Origin: a virus | Direction: 5' to 3' (one strand) | Length of the DNA: 55,915 nucleotides | IMG/VR virus record: IMGVR_UViG_3300046733_001023 | Coordinates: 1 to 55,915 of that record | Shown here: positions 1 through 6,748 of the stretch, in pieces | How the letters are laid out: every line of letters starts with the position of its first letter | Position numbering within the stretch: position 1 is the first letter of the stretch | The notes under the pieces: generated by a model | Database searches by the model: none | What the model saw: the letters and a program-made list of their open reading frames with translations, nothing else | Told to the model about the DNA's origin: nothing | Program-made: the position numbers and the translations under genes

Positions 1-83
1 GGATAATGTGAATATACACTCGTATTGGTTTGAAGCCCTTAAATAGCTTAAAAACGCTTTGGGATAAAATATAGAATAATTTT

Positions 84-112
84 TTGTTTTTAAAGATAAT
101 TTTGTATATTTG
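84..112 (+). promoter_or_regulatory. Bacteroidota-type promoter, left operon
   Basis: A TTG (84-86, in a T-rich run) lies 18 bases before a perfect TATATTTG (105-112), matching the Bacteroidota -33/-7 promoter. Transcription would start about five bases further on, some 35 bases before the first gene. The stretch is strikingly like the promoter at 4554-4585, including the following ATGATACAAGT. Here that ATG opens only a 9-codon reading frame (130-159) overlapping the next start. Nothing else is clear in bases 1-151; bases 2-46 could be the last codons of an upstream gene. Confidence 0.7.
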
Positions 113-151
113 TGTTGTAATCAGGTAATATGATACAAGTAAATTTTAAAT

Positions 152-409
152 ATGGATAATGTCAGAAGATTAACAGAATTAAAATCAATAGATGCTTATT
201 TAGATTATCAAGCGGGTGTTGTTTATCCTCGATTTAATGTAGGACAACCCGATTTTCGTAAACCAATCTATATTAAAGAAGAAAATTTACCAAATGATTG
301 GTATAAAAAATTATCTAATGATGATGCTTTTAGTATTTCAATGGCAAGAGTGCTTTCAGAAGATTTTGATGCTCATATTGGTATGATTAGATATTATAAA
401 TGTAAATAA
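152..409 (+). CDS. Hypothetical protein, 85 aa
   Basis: I do not recognise this small soluble protein. It has no membrane segment, no Cys cluster and no repeat. It is mixed in charge and has several Tyr/Phe/Pro residues in its first half. The ATG lies about 40 bases after the strong promoter at 84-112, making it the first gene of the left operon. The next gene begins two bases after its stop. In phages, such promoter-proximal genes are often early host-interaction factors, but that is only a positional guess. Confidence 0.6.
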   Translation: MDNVRRLTELKSIDAYLDYQAGVVYPRFNVGQPDFRKPIYIKEENLPNDWYKKLSNDDAFSISMARVLSEDFDAHIGMIRYYKCK

Positions 410-411
410 AT

Positions 412-726
412 ATGAAACAAGGAAAAAAAATAATCAAACACGAATTTGATATACCTCCACTACCTCTACACGAGTTAAAAAAGTATTCAGAGCATTATAA
501 CAACAATACTTTAAGCACAAGAATAAGTAAAACCTTAAAGGAACAATTTGAAAAACAATGCTTTAAAAAAGGGAAATCATCTTCTACTTTGTTAAGAGAA
601 ATTTTAATTGCTTATCTAAAAGACAAAGGCTTTCAAGAAAAAGCACATAACCATATTGCAAAATATGAGATTGACAAGTTAAAAGAAAGGATAGAGGATT
701 TAGAAAAAACTATCGTAAAAAATTAG
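412..726 (+). CDS. Ribbon-helix-helix-like DNA-binding protein, 104 aa
   Basis: Residues about 33-70 look like a ribbon-helix-helix domain: a short strand LSTRIS, a basic amphipathic helix, a Gly-Lys-Ser-Ser turn, then a second helix ending LREILIAYL. RHH proteins bind DNA as dimers through the strand. The last 25 residues form a charged coiled coil (KLKERIEDLEKTIVKN) that could drive dimerisation. Its early place suggests an autoregulator or repressor of the operon. The assignment is by eye and moderate; a plain coiled-coil protein is the alternative. Confidence 0.55.
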   Translation: MKQGKKIIKHEFDIPPLPLHELKKYSEHYNNNTLSTRISKTLKEQFEKQCFKKGKSSSTLLREILIAYLKDKGFQEKAHNHIAKYEIDKLKERIEDLEKTIVKN

Positions 727-737
727 AAAACAAAAAT

Positions 738-1031
738 ATGGGAATTATAAAAGTAACAACTTCAAACAAAGAGTTTGATAACAAAATAAACCTACTTCAA
801 GAGAATGAAAGTTTTAGATTTAGATTTGAAGAAAATGTTTATATATTAGATTGCTTCCTTAAAGGAAAATATGGCAGTAATTATTCAGTAAAAAAAGATG
901 ATGATTCAACTTTAATGAGATTTATGAATATAAAAAAGATAACTAAAAACTATATTCATTGTTTTGATTACAATATATTCCAAGTTCGTTCAAGTTTTAA
1001 GTTACCCATAAAAGAAATAGAATTAATTTAA
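738..1031 (+). CDS. Hypothetical protein, 97 aa
   Basis: Not recognised. The sequence is rich in aromatic and beta-branched residues, including a stretch with ENVYILDCFLKG, so a small beta-rich fold is likely. No membrane segment is visible. It lies 11 bases after the RHH-like gene and 10 bases before the zinc-ribbon gene, within the early operon. Confidence 0.55.
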   Translation: MGIIKVTTSNKEFDNKINLLQENESFRFRFEENVYILDCFLKGKYGSNYSVKKDDDSTLMRFMNIKKITKNYIHCFDYNIFQVRSSFKLPIKEIELI

Positions 1032-1041
1032 AATTAAAATT

Positions 1042-1194
1042 ATGGAATGTGTAATATGTAAAAATGAAATAGAAGTGCAACCTAATGGATGGTCAGAGGG
1101 TCATAATGCAGAACCTATTAAAGATGGTAGGTGTTGTGATGAATGTAATTATACAGTAGTTTTACCATCAAGAATGGATATGTTGTTTATATAA
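1042..1194 (+). CDS. Small zinc-ribbon protein, 50 aa
   Basis: A 50-residue protein with CxxC (C3, C6) near the N-terminus and CCxxC (C31, C32, C35) near the C-terminus, separated by WSEGHNAEPIKDGRCC. The order CxxC, 'GHNA-P-DGRCCDECN', then a short hydrophobic tail with VLPSR recurs as a tiny stand-alone protein in many tailed and untailed phages. It very probably binds one zinc ion. Function is unknown; DNA or RNA binding is the usual guess. ATG at 1042 follows an A/T-rich leader with no Shine-Dalgarno. Confidence 0.75.
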   Translation: MECVICKNEIEVQPNGWSEGHNAEPIKDGRCCDECNYTVVLPSRMDMLFI

Positions 1195-1210
1195 TTTTTA
1201 TACTTTTTAT

Positions 1211-1390
1211 ATGATAAATAGTGGTAGAGAGTGGGATTGGCAAGAAAAAAAATTAAAAGCACAAGAGATTATGCATAAAATTCTTGTATTAAAAAAACTT
1301 CCATTGACAGTAAAGACAAAAAAAACAATCCAAAAATTACAACAAAATTTATCAGTTTTAGATGCAGAAAGTTCCACTAAAAAAAATTAA
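1211..1390 (+). CDS. Hypothetical helical protein, 59 aa
   Basis: A short, Lys-rich, predicted helical protein starting MINSGREWDWQEK. It overlaps the next gene by 29 bases, which start inside its 3' end in another frame, so the two may be translationally coupled. No membrane segment or known motif. Real-gene status rests on its position in a tightly packed operon, where it fills the only space between two coding frames. Confidence 0.5.
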   Translation: MINSGREWDWQEKKLKAQEIMHKILVLKKLPLTVKTKKTIQKLQQNLSVLDAESSTKKN

Positions 1391-1592
1391 AAGTTATTTT
1401 GATAAAATTGTGTTTACAGATGATGTAATACAACTTGATAAATGCACAACTATAACTAATCTTGATAAGTTTTATAAATCGCATATAAGTATTTTTGAAG
1501 AAAAAAATAAAGTGAATAAAAGTATTTTAATGCCATATTATATGAGATTACTTAAATTATATTATTTATATACAGATGGTAAAGTACAGTAG
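1362..1592 (+). CDS. Hypothetical protein, 76 aa
   Basis: Predicted helical, basic and aromatic-rich; not recognised. Its 5' end overlaps the upstream gene by 29 bases and its 3' end overlaps the membrane-protein gene by 17. The overlapping arrangement suggests coupled expression of the trio. No catalytic motif is seen. Confidence 0.5.
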   Translation: MQKVPLKKIKSYFDKIVFTDDVIQLDKCTTITNLDKFYKSHISIFEEKNKVNKSILMPYYMRLLKLYYLYTDGKVQ

Positions 1593-1845
1593 AAAATTTT
1601 TAAGGTTTCTTGTTAAACAAAGACAATTAACTCCTTTAGAAAGGTTGGCAAATAGATTTGGATATATGGGTACTTCTTTTATAATGGTATCTCCATATCT
1701 TTTAAATGTTGATGATATTGGAGTTTATACTTATTTAATTGGTGGTGCTATATCAATACCCCAAGTTGCATTGGCTAAACAATGGAATTTAGTTTTATTA
1801 AACTGTAATCTTTTAGTGGGTTATGGTCTTTATCTTTTTAATTAA
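1576..1845 (+). CDS. Small multi-span membrane protein, 89 aa
   Basis: After a basic N-terminus (about 25 residues) come three hydrophobic stretches, near residues 30-44, 50-66 and 71-88, giving two or three membrane spans. Most of the protein is therefore in the membrane, and the last residues are Leu-Phe-Asn. Proteins of this size in phage early regions act in superinfection exclusion or in anchoring replication complexes, but nothing here decides between these. Confidence 0.55.
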   Translation: MVKYSRKFLRFLVKQRQLTPLERLANRFGYMGTSFIMVSPYLLNVDDIGVYTYLIGGAISIPQVALAKQWNLVLLNCNLLVGYGLYLFN

Positions 1846-1849
1846 AATT

Positions 1850-2011
1850 ATGGCTGATATTACAATGTGCGAGGGTGAGGGGTGTATAACAAAATTTACT
1901 TGTTATAGGTTTACTGCAAAAAGAAATGAGCATAGACAAAGTTTTTTTATGGAATCTCCTATTAAAAATAATGAGTGTGAATACTATATAAACCACGACC
2001 ATTTAAAATAA
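1850..2011 (+). CDS. Small Cys-rich phage protein, 53 aa
   Basis: Starting at ATG 1850 gives MADITMCEGEGCITK, then a second Cys in FTCYRFTA, the motif RQSFFMESP and a final CEYY. The spacing C-x4-C-x4-C...C with 'CYRFTA...RQS-F' is a familiar small phage protein, probably a zinc-binding knuckle. An in-frame upstream start (1823) would add nine hydrophobic residues and overlap the preceding gene; I prefer 1850, which sits after a normal A-rich leader. Confidence 0.65.
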   Translation: MADITMCEGEGCITKFTCYRFTAKRNEHRQSFFMESPIKNNECEYYINHDHLK

Positions 2012-2019
2012 ATATAAAA

Positions 2020-2358
2020 ATGACTAATAACCAATTAAATAAATTATTAGAGATTCAATATCTTAAAGGTAGATTAGATGAATTGTACAAGGGGTACGTT
2101 CCTACTTCAAGTACATCAGATAATAGAATGGTTGATGCAAGAATTTCAAAATACGAAAACAAACTAAAAGAATTAGATGTTGTTTCATATTATATTGATA
2201 TGATTGAAAGAATGAATAGAAGATTTGCTAAAGAAAAAAGTAAAAGAAAAATGTTTAAATTATTAAACAAAATTAAAAACCTATTAAAAGATGAGGGCTT
2301 GAATAAGCATCAAAAACTTTATGATGAAATTGAAAATCAGTTAAAAACTTATAAATGA
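2020..2358 (+). CDS. Hypothetical coiled-coil protein, 112 aa
   Basis: Strongly helical and rich in Lys, Glu and Leu throughout, with likely coiled coils near residues 5-25 and 45-110. No catalytic motif. Its last codons overlap the next ATG by four bases (ATGA), a sign of coupled translation. Not recognised. Confidence 0.55.
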   Translation: MTNNQLNKLLEIQYLKGRLDELYKGYVPTSSTSDNRMVDARISKYENKLKELDVVSYYIDMIERMNRRFAKEKSKRKMFKLLNKIKNLLKDEGLNKHQKLYDEIENQLKTYK

Positions 2359-2597
2359 AAATTAATCATCCTATTGAACATCTTGACTTTAATACAATTA
2401 AAGAAATAACTGAATTTAAAAGTATTTTAGAAAAATCAGTTGAGAAAGCATTTAAAGAAAAATCTCCTATTGCAGAATTTTGGTATAACAACCACCATTA
2501 CGTTATTAGTATAAATAGTTGGGATTTTACAATGGGTTATATTTATGGTTTAGAAGTTTTTTCTAAATTATTAAATGAGGAAAGTGAAACTAATTAA
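2355..2597 (+). CDS. Hypothetical protein, 80 aa
   Basis: A small mixed alpha/beta protein with a central aromatic patch (FWYNNHHYVISINSW). It is the last gene of the left operon. Its final codons contain the first of the six AAGTGAAAC repeats (2582), so the repeat array begins inside coding sequence. Followed by the repeat region and a terminator. Not recognised. Confidence 0.5.
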   Translation: MKINHPIEHLDFNTIKEITEFKSILEKSVEKAFKEKSPIAEFWYNNHHYVISINSWDFTMGYIYGLEVFSKLLNEESETN

Positions 2598-2710
2598 AAT
2601 AAAAAGTGAAACTAAAGTGGAACTAAATTTTTGTTTATATAAGTAGTAGAAGTAGTTTTTTTCATTTCAAGTGAAACCGAAGTGAAACTTTTTTAACTCC
2701 CAAGTGAAAC
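2582..2710 (+). repeat. Six direct AAGTG(A/G)AAC repeats, helix-phased
   Basis: Copies of AAGTGAAAC (one is AAGTGGAAC) start at 2582, 2604, 2615, 2669, 2680 and 2702. The steps are 22, 11, 54, 11 and 22 bases, so they fall close to multiples of one helical turn and the spacing pattern is itself mirror-symmetric. Some copies extend to AAGTGAAACTAA. The last copy lies within the terminator hairpin. Such phased direct repeats are typical iterons (initiator-binding sites) or multi-site operators. Confidence 0.7.
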
Positions 2711-2729
2711 TATCTTGGGGGTTTTTTTT
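2697..2729 (+). terminator. Rho-independent terminator of the left operon
   Basis: CCCAAG (2699-2704) pairs with CTTGGG (2714-2719), extended by flanking C/T-G/G pairs, with a 9-base loop and followed by eight T (2722-2729). It lies about 100 bases after the last left-operon gene and before the metallophosphoesterase gene. Its loop and left arm contain the sixth direct repeat. Confidence 0.8.
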
Positions 2730-2756
2730 ATTATAATAAACAAATTAATGCCTTAA

Positions 2757-2764
2757 TAATTTTG
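2757..2764 (+). promoter_or_regulatory. Possible -7 box upstream of the metallophosphoesterase
   Basis: TAATTTTG fits TAnnTTTG and lies 46 bases before the ATG at 2811, just after a terminator, where a new promoter is needed. No clear -33 TTG is seen at the usual distance, so confidence is low. Neighbouring TTTTGTAA and TTTGCAATAA stretches make the exact box uncertain. Confidence 0.4.
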
Positions 2765-2810
2765 TAACAAGCAATAATCTTTTGTAATTTGCAATAACAA
2801 TTTATACAAG

Positions 2811-4016
2811 ATGCAAAACACAAACACCAATGAAAACCCAAATCAATGGCAAAATGTAGATAAGCAACAATTTAAAGATACTGCCAAAAGGTTGCTCTCC
2901 GAAAACAACGGAAAATATCAAAATTCAACTCTTGCAAAAGACACTTTAGAACTATTAGGGTTTTCAACAGAAATTCATAAACTAAATGATAACGCAAGAT
3001 TTTGTATTAGATATAATAAATCAAAATGGTTACAAGAACTTGAAATAAATAATCATCCATTACTTGCCGAAGAAACTCAAAAACTCGGCATACCTACTGA
3101 TAAAGTAAAACACTATTGGCATAAGGGTAAACACTTTTCAATTTTTGTTAAAAACGAACAAGTTACTTATGAAGAAATTAGAAAAGATTTAGTTGCAGAA
3201 CTAATACAATTCGCACCTAAATATCCTAAATTCAAAAGAACTCAACCAAAGGAAGGTCATTTGTTGGTAATTGACCCCGCAGATGTTCATATAGGGAAAC
3301 TTTGTGAAGCGTTTGAAACGGGTGAAGATTATAACAATCAAATAGCGGTACAAAGAGTTATGGAAGGTGTTAAGGGAATACTTGATAAAACAAGTTCTTT
3401 TAAAATTGATAAAATACTTTTTATTGGTGGTAATGATATATTACATATTGACGTTCCTCACAGAAAAACTACAAGTGGTACTCCCCAAGATACAACGGGA
3501 ATGTGGTATTCAAACTTTCTAATAGCAAAAAAACTTTATATTGATGTATTAGAATTATTACTTACAGTCGCAGATGTTCACTTTACATTTAATCCTTCAA
3601 ATCACGATTATTCTAATGGATTCTTTTTAGCTGATGTCATAAGCAGTTGGTTTCATAACAATAAAAACATAACTTTTGACGTTAGTATTGCACATAGAAA
3701 AGGATTTAAGTACGGGATTAACTTAATTGGTACAACTCACGGAGATGGGGCAAAAGCACAAGATTTACCTCTATTATTAGCACAAGAATTTCCTAAATGG
3801 TGGTCGGATTGTAAACATAGATACGTTTATACTCATCACGTTCATCACAAAACTTCAAAAGATTTTATAGGTGTTACAGTTGAATCATTAAGAACTCCTT
3901 GCGGTACTGATAGTTGGCATCATCGAAACGGGTATCAACACAATCCAAAAGCAGTAGAGGGTTTTCTTCACCATAAACAACACGGACAAATAGCCCGTAT
4001 TACTCATTTGTTTTAA
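2811..4016 (+). CDS. Calcineurin-like metallophosphoesterase, 401 aa
   Basis: A two-metal phosphoesterase. The motifs appear in family order: DPADVHIG (D155/D158-x-H160), GGND (206-209), NHD (264-266), THGDG (H310) and THHVHH (341-346). These ligate the metal pair and act on phosphomono- or diesters; relatives include Mre11/SbcD-type nucleases and phage DNA-metabolism phosphatases. The N-terminal ~145 residues are a helical, basic extension, possibly substrate- or DNA-binding, that starts with an Asn/Gln-rich tail. It begins a new transcription unit after the terminator and precedes a nuclease gene. The family is clear; whether it is a nuclease or a phosphatase is not decided by the sequence. 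Confidence 0.85.
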   Translation: MQNTNTNENPNQWQNVDKQQFKDTAKRLLSENNGKYQNSTLAKDTLELLGFSTEIHKLNDNARFCIRYNKSKWLQELEINNHPLLAEETQKLGIPTDKVKHYWHKGKHFSIFVKNEQVTYEEIRKDLVAELIQFAPKYPKFKRTQPKEGHLLVIDPADVHIGKLCEAFETGEDYNNQIAVQRVMEGVKGILDKTSSFKIDKILFIGGNDILHIDVPHRKTTSGTPQDTTGMWYSNFLIAKKLYIDVLELLLTVADVHFTFNPSNHDYSNGFFLADVISSWFHNNKNITFDVSIAHRKGFKYGINLIGTTHGDGAKAQDLPLLLAQEFPKWWSDCKHRYVYTHHVHHKTSKDFIGVTVESLRTPCGTDSWHHRNGYQHNPKAVEGFLHHKQHGQIARITHLF

Positions 4017-4030
4017 TCATTAGTGCCTTA

Positions 4031-4537
4031 ATTAATATACCGATAGATAAACAAACCAAAATTAAAGTTTGGGATTTTCTATCATCTAATAATATTGGTA
4101 ATAGAGATAAATTCAATGGAAATAAAGAACAACAATTTGTAGGTTTATTAGGAGAAGTAAAAGTAAAGGAATATCTAAATTTAGACACAACTCTTAATGT
4201 GGGTTTTGATGGGGGATATGATTTATATTACAAAGGTTTTAAAATTGATGTTAAAACAATGGGGAGAACTGTTGCAGTAAAAAGTAACTTTGTAAATAAT
4301 TTTGTTTCACTACAATTAAAGTTTGATTGTGATGTTTATATTTTTTGTTCTTTGAATAAAAAAAACAATATATTGACTATATGTGGTTGGGTAACAAAAG
4401 AAGAATTATTAGATAGGTCTAAATACTATGAAAAAGGAACTGTAAGAGTTCGTTCTAACAATAGTCAATTAATTTTACAAGAAGCAATTTATGAAATTGA
4501 GAACCATAAATTAAATAAAATAGAGGATTTAATATAA
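4031..4537 (+). CDS. PD-(D/E)XK-like nuclease, apparently ATT start, about 168 aa
   Basis: The open frame runs from 3977 to 4537 but holds no ATG, GTG or TTG before GTG 4199, which would remove the first third. The upstream part is clearly protein-like (KQTKIKVWDF, EQQFVGLLGEVKVKEYL), and its GExxV helix followed by GGYDLYYKGFKIDVKT matches the E...D...D-x-K order of PD-(D/E)XK endonucleases (DVK as catalytic D-x-K). I therefore propose ATT at 4031, giving an N-terminus Met-Asn-Ile-Pro-Ile-Asp. Alternatives are ATC 4016 or ATT 4019, which touch the upstream TAA, or a start lost by mutation or sequencing error. Likely role: phage endonuclease in DNA processing. Confidence 0.6.
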   Translation: MNIPIDKQTKIKVWDFLSSNNIGNRDKFNGNKEQQFVGLLGEVKVKEYLNLDTTLNVGFDGGYDLYYKGFKIDVKTMGRTVAVKSNFVNNFVSLQLKFDCDVYIFCSLNKKNNILTICGWVTKEELLDRSKYYEKGTVRVRSNNSQLILQEAIYEIENHKLNKIEDLI

Positions 4538-4553
4538 TTCATTTAAAAAATAA

Positions 4554-4585
4554 TTTTTTGTTTTGTGAAATAAATCATATATTTG
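4554..4585 (+). promoter_or_regulatory. Promoter upstream of the 136-aa gene
   Basis: TTTTTTG (4554-4560) is followed 17 bases later by TATATTTG (4578-4585), 25 bases before the ATG at 4610. It is a near duplicate of the promoter at 84-112: both share AATAATTTTTTGTTTT, TATATTTGT..TGTAATCA and then ATATGATACAAGT. Confidence 0.7.
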
Positions 4586-4609
4586 TAATGTAATCAAAAA
4601 ACAGAAAAT

Positions 4610-5020
4610 ATGATACAAGTTGCAATGGTTGATGTACAACCCGAAAAAACAATGGAAAATGCAGTCCAAGACCTAATTCAATTTAAAACAGTTAAGGATG
4701 GGAATATTGGGCTTGAAACACTTTATAAATTAGTTGATTGTAATTCTCGAATGATTGAGAGGGTTTGGTTAGGTAATTTAAAAAACAAACAAGAGTTACA
4801 TTTAATACTTGATGAAGAAGGAACTTTTGGTCAATGGTCAAGAGGTATTAAAATCAAAAATAAAGATGGTTATGAACATCAAATATTAGGTAATTGTGTT
4901 TTTGTTAAAGCAACTCCTGATGGAGATTGGATAGGTTGGGAAAATGAAGTAGAAATGGCTGATGATATAAGGGATTATATCTACTCAATAAAACTTTTTG
5001 ATTTAATTGAAAAAGAATAA
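4610..5020 (+). CDS. Hypothetical protein, 136 aa
   Basis: An acidic, soluble alpha/beta protein with no membrane segment. Visible features are Asp/Glu-rich turns, a Trp-rich segment (DGDWIGWENE) and a helical C-terminus. It starts ATG-ATA-CAA-GT, as does the tiny open frame behind the first promoter. It is a single-gene unit bounded by its own promoter and by the 10-bp hairpin at 5041-5075. Not recognised; perhaps an early regulator. Confidence 0.55.
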   Translation: MIQVAMVDVQPEKTMENAVQDLIQFKTVKDGNIGLETLYKLVDCNSRMIERVWLGNLKNKQELHLILDEEGTFGQWSRGIKIKNKDGYEHQILGNCVFVKATPDGDWIGWENEVEMADDIRDYIYSIKLFDLIEKE

Positions 5021-5040
5021 GTTTAATAATTTAGAAAAAC

Positions 5041-5075
5041 TAAAGCATTATGCTCAATCAATGCGTAATGCTTTA
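5041..5075. promoter_or_regulatory. Perfect 10-bp inverted repeat before the Xre gene
   Basis: TAAAGCATTA (5041-5050) and TAATGCTTTA (5066-5075) are exact reverse complements with a 15-base loop. It lies 23 bases before the HTH regulator. There is no long T run after it, so an operator bound by the regulator's dimer seems as likely as a terminator of the preceding gene. Confidence 0.6.
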
Positions 5076-5098
5076 TCATTTAATAATAATAAAAAGAA

Positions 5099-5320
5099 AT
5101 GGCAAAAATCGAAATCGAAGTTACGAAAATCAATAAAATCCTCATTGAAAGAGGATTAACACAAACTGATTTGTATGAACTAATTAAGTCCAATGGGAAT
5201 GAAATTGGTAAAGATAGAATCAATAGGATTGTGAATGGTAAATTAACTAATTACCATACTAATACTGCAAAAATTTTAGCAACCGCTTTAGATGTTTCTT
5301 TAGATGATATAGTTGATTAA
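5099..5320 (+). CDS. Xre/Cro-C1-type HTH regulator, 73 aa
   Basis: A single helix-turn-helix domain of the lambda Cro/C1 fold. The helix set is INKILIERG-LTQTDLYELI (first and second helices), then GKDRINRIVNGK (recognition helix and turn) and a closing helix ending DVSLDDIVD. It has no further domain, so it is Cro-sized. It lies directly after the 5041-5075 palindrome, its likely target, and 5 bases before the replication initiator gene, so it may set the timing of replication. Fold certain; role inferred. Confidence 0.85.
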   Translation: MAKIEIEVTKINKILIERGLTQTDLYELIKSNGNEIGKDRINRIVNGKLTNYHTNTAKILATALDVSLDDIVD

Positions 5321-5325
5321 AGTCA

Positions 5326-5949
5326 ATGCTTATAAAATTCTTGAATATATTATATAAGAAGCCGAAAGATTATCAGATTTTTTGGTTGTATATTTTAGGT
5401 CAAATTATTGATGGTAAACAATCTTTTGTTTCAATCAATGAATTGAAAAAAGTATTTGGATTTAATAAAACTAAATTTTATAGAATATTACGTTTTGGCT
5501 TACCTTTTTTTAATAAAAAAAACAATGGAGTTTTTATTGATTCAAACAATGGTATTTTAATTATTGAAGTTATTAGAAATTCAAATAAAGTTCAAGAGAA
5601 AAAACCTATTGAAAATAATAAGGAAATAATTAGAAATGTAATTGAATTTTTAAATAGTAAAACCAATAAAAACTTTACCACAAAAAGTAGTAAAACAATT
5701 AGTTGTATTAATTCAAGAATAAAGGAAGGTTTTATTGAAAATGATTTTATAAAAGTAATTGAAATTAAAACTGAAAAATGGTTAGGTACTTCAATGGAAG
5801 AATATTTAAGACCCATAACTTTATTTGGTAATAAATTTGATAGTTATTTAAATGAAACAAACAAAATAAATAAAGGGAATGAAAGGTTTGCAAAAACACA
5901 ATCCGCAGTTGATAAAGCTAAACAAGTCGATTGGTTCAATCAAGGGTAG
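5326..5949 (+). CDS. Replication initiator-like protein with phage C-terminal domain, 207 aa
   Basis: Residues about 1-80 look like a winged helix (FVSINELKKVFGF, then FYRILRFGLPFF). Residues about 100-170 match the conserved C-terminal domain of phage and DnaD-like replication proteins (Phg_2220_C type): IEFLNSKTNKNF, RLxEGF-like INSRIKEGF, and the closing YLRPITLFGNKFDSYLN. Such proteins open the origin and recruit helicase loader. The downstream gene starts 71 bases before this stop in another frame. Position after the Xre regulator fits an origin/replication module. Confidence 0.85.
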   Translation: MLIKFLNILYKKPKDYQIFWLYILGQIIDGKQSFVSINELKKVFGFNKTKFYRILRFGLPFFNKKNNGVFIDSNNGILIIEVIRNSNKVQEKKPIENNKEIIRNVIEFLNSKTNKNFTTKSSKTISCINSRIKEGFIENDFIKVIEIKTEKWLGTSMEEYLRPITLFGNKFDSYLNETNKINKGNERFAKTQSAVDKAKQVDWFNQG

Positions 5950-6715
5950 ATTTAGTAAAGATAAAATTGAAATATATCAAGCGTATTATTCATTAAAACG
6001 AATAAAACAATTTCAATCAAATGATGAATTAAAACCATTGATTGATTTAATTGGTAAATGGAGATTCTATATTGGTGTTAAAGAGGAATTAAGTCAAGAG
6101 GAGTTATTTATGAATGTAAACTTCATAAGAGAAAACTTTTCTGAATTGAATTTAGTTGATATTAATCAAGCAATTAACCTATCTATTAAAGGTACATTAA
6201 ATATTGATGTAGAGCATTATCAAAGTTTTACTCCCTTGTATATTTCTAAAATATTAAATGCTTATAAAAAGTATAAAGGTGAAGTTATATTTGGTATTAG
6301 AGATACAATTAATAAAATTGATAATAAACCTAAAGAAATTTCAATTCAAGACCGAATTGCTTTAACAAGGGGAAGTTTAAGTGTTTTATATGAAAAACGT
6401 AATGATAATAATTTTTATGATTATGGTAATGTTACTTATGATTTCATTAAAAAAAACAACTTATATCCAATAACAAAAGAGTTGGTAGAACAAGCTATGG
6501 TTTATGGCAAAAAACAAGTTGCTTCATCAATTAAAGATTCAGCAATTACTGATGCATTAAACAATACAAATAAATTTGTAAAAGATGCAAGACAAAAAAA
6601 GGAATTTAATATAAGACAAAATGCGAGAAATTATGTAGTTATTCAATGGCTTAAATCATTTGAGCAAAAACAATTTGACGAATTTTTAAAAACAATTAAT
6701 GAAAAAATGATATAA
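5879..6715 (+). CDS. Putative helicase loader / replication accessory protein, 278 aa
   Basis: All-helical protein. A segment near residues 80-130 (VNFIRENFSELNLVDINQAI, then a stretch ending SPLYISKILNAYKKY-like) resembles the helical N-terminal domain found in helicase loaders and primosomal proteins of Bacteroidota phages. A basic C-terminal half follows. The ATG at 5879 has AAAGGGA just before it and overlaps the initiator gene by 71 bases, an arrangement seen for initiator/loader pairs. No Walker motif, so it is not an ATPase loader. Moderately confident in replication, weak on the exact role. Confidence 0.55.
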   Translation: MKGLQKHNPQLIKLNKSIGSIKGRFSKDKIEIYQAYYSLKRIKQFQSNDELKPLIDLIGKWRFYIGVKEELSQEELFMNVNFIRENFSELNLVDINQAINLSIKGTLNIDVEHYQSFTPLYISKILNAYKKYKGEVIFGIRDTINKIDNKPKEISIQDRIALTRGSLSVLYEKRNDNNFYDYGNVTYDFIKKNNLYPITKELVEQAMVYGKKQVASSIKDSAITDALNNTNKFVKDARQKKEFNIRQNARNYVVIQWLKSFEQKQFDEFLKTINEKMI

Positions 6716-6721
6716 ATTTAT

Positions 6722-6729
6722 TATTTTTG
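6722..6729 (+). promoter_or_regulatory. Possible -7 box before the SSB-like gene
   Basis: TATTTTTG fits TAnnTTTG and lies 20 bases before ATG 6749, in the only gap of this region. No good -33 element is seen, because the upstream bases are coding. Confidence 0.45.
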
Positions 6730-6748
6730 TAAATAACAATTATTCTTT

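Noticed and set aside
1-46. Fragment of an upstream gene (NVNIHSYWFEAL-stop)
   Set aside because: Possible, but 14 codons at the edge cannot be judged, so not annotated as a gene.
2582-2710. Could be a CRISPR array
   Set aside because: Repeats are only nine bases, with irregular spacing and no spacer pattern.
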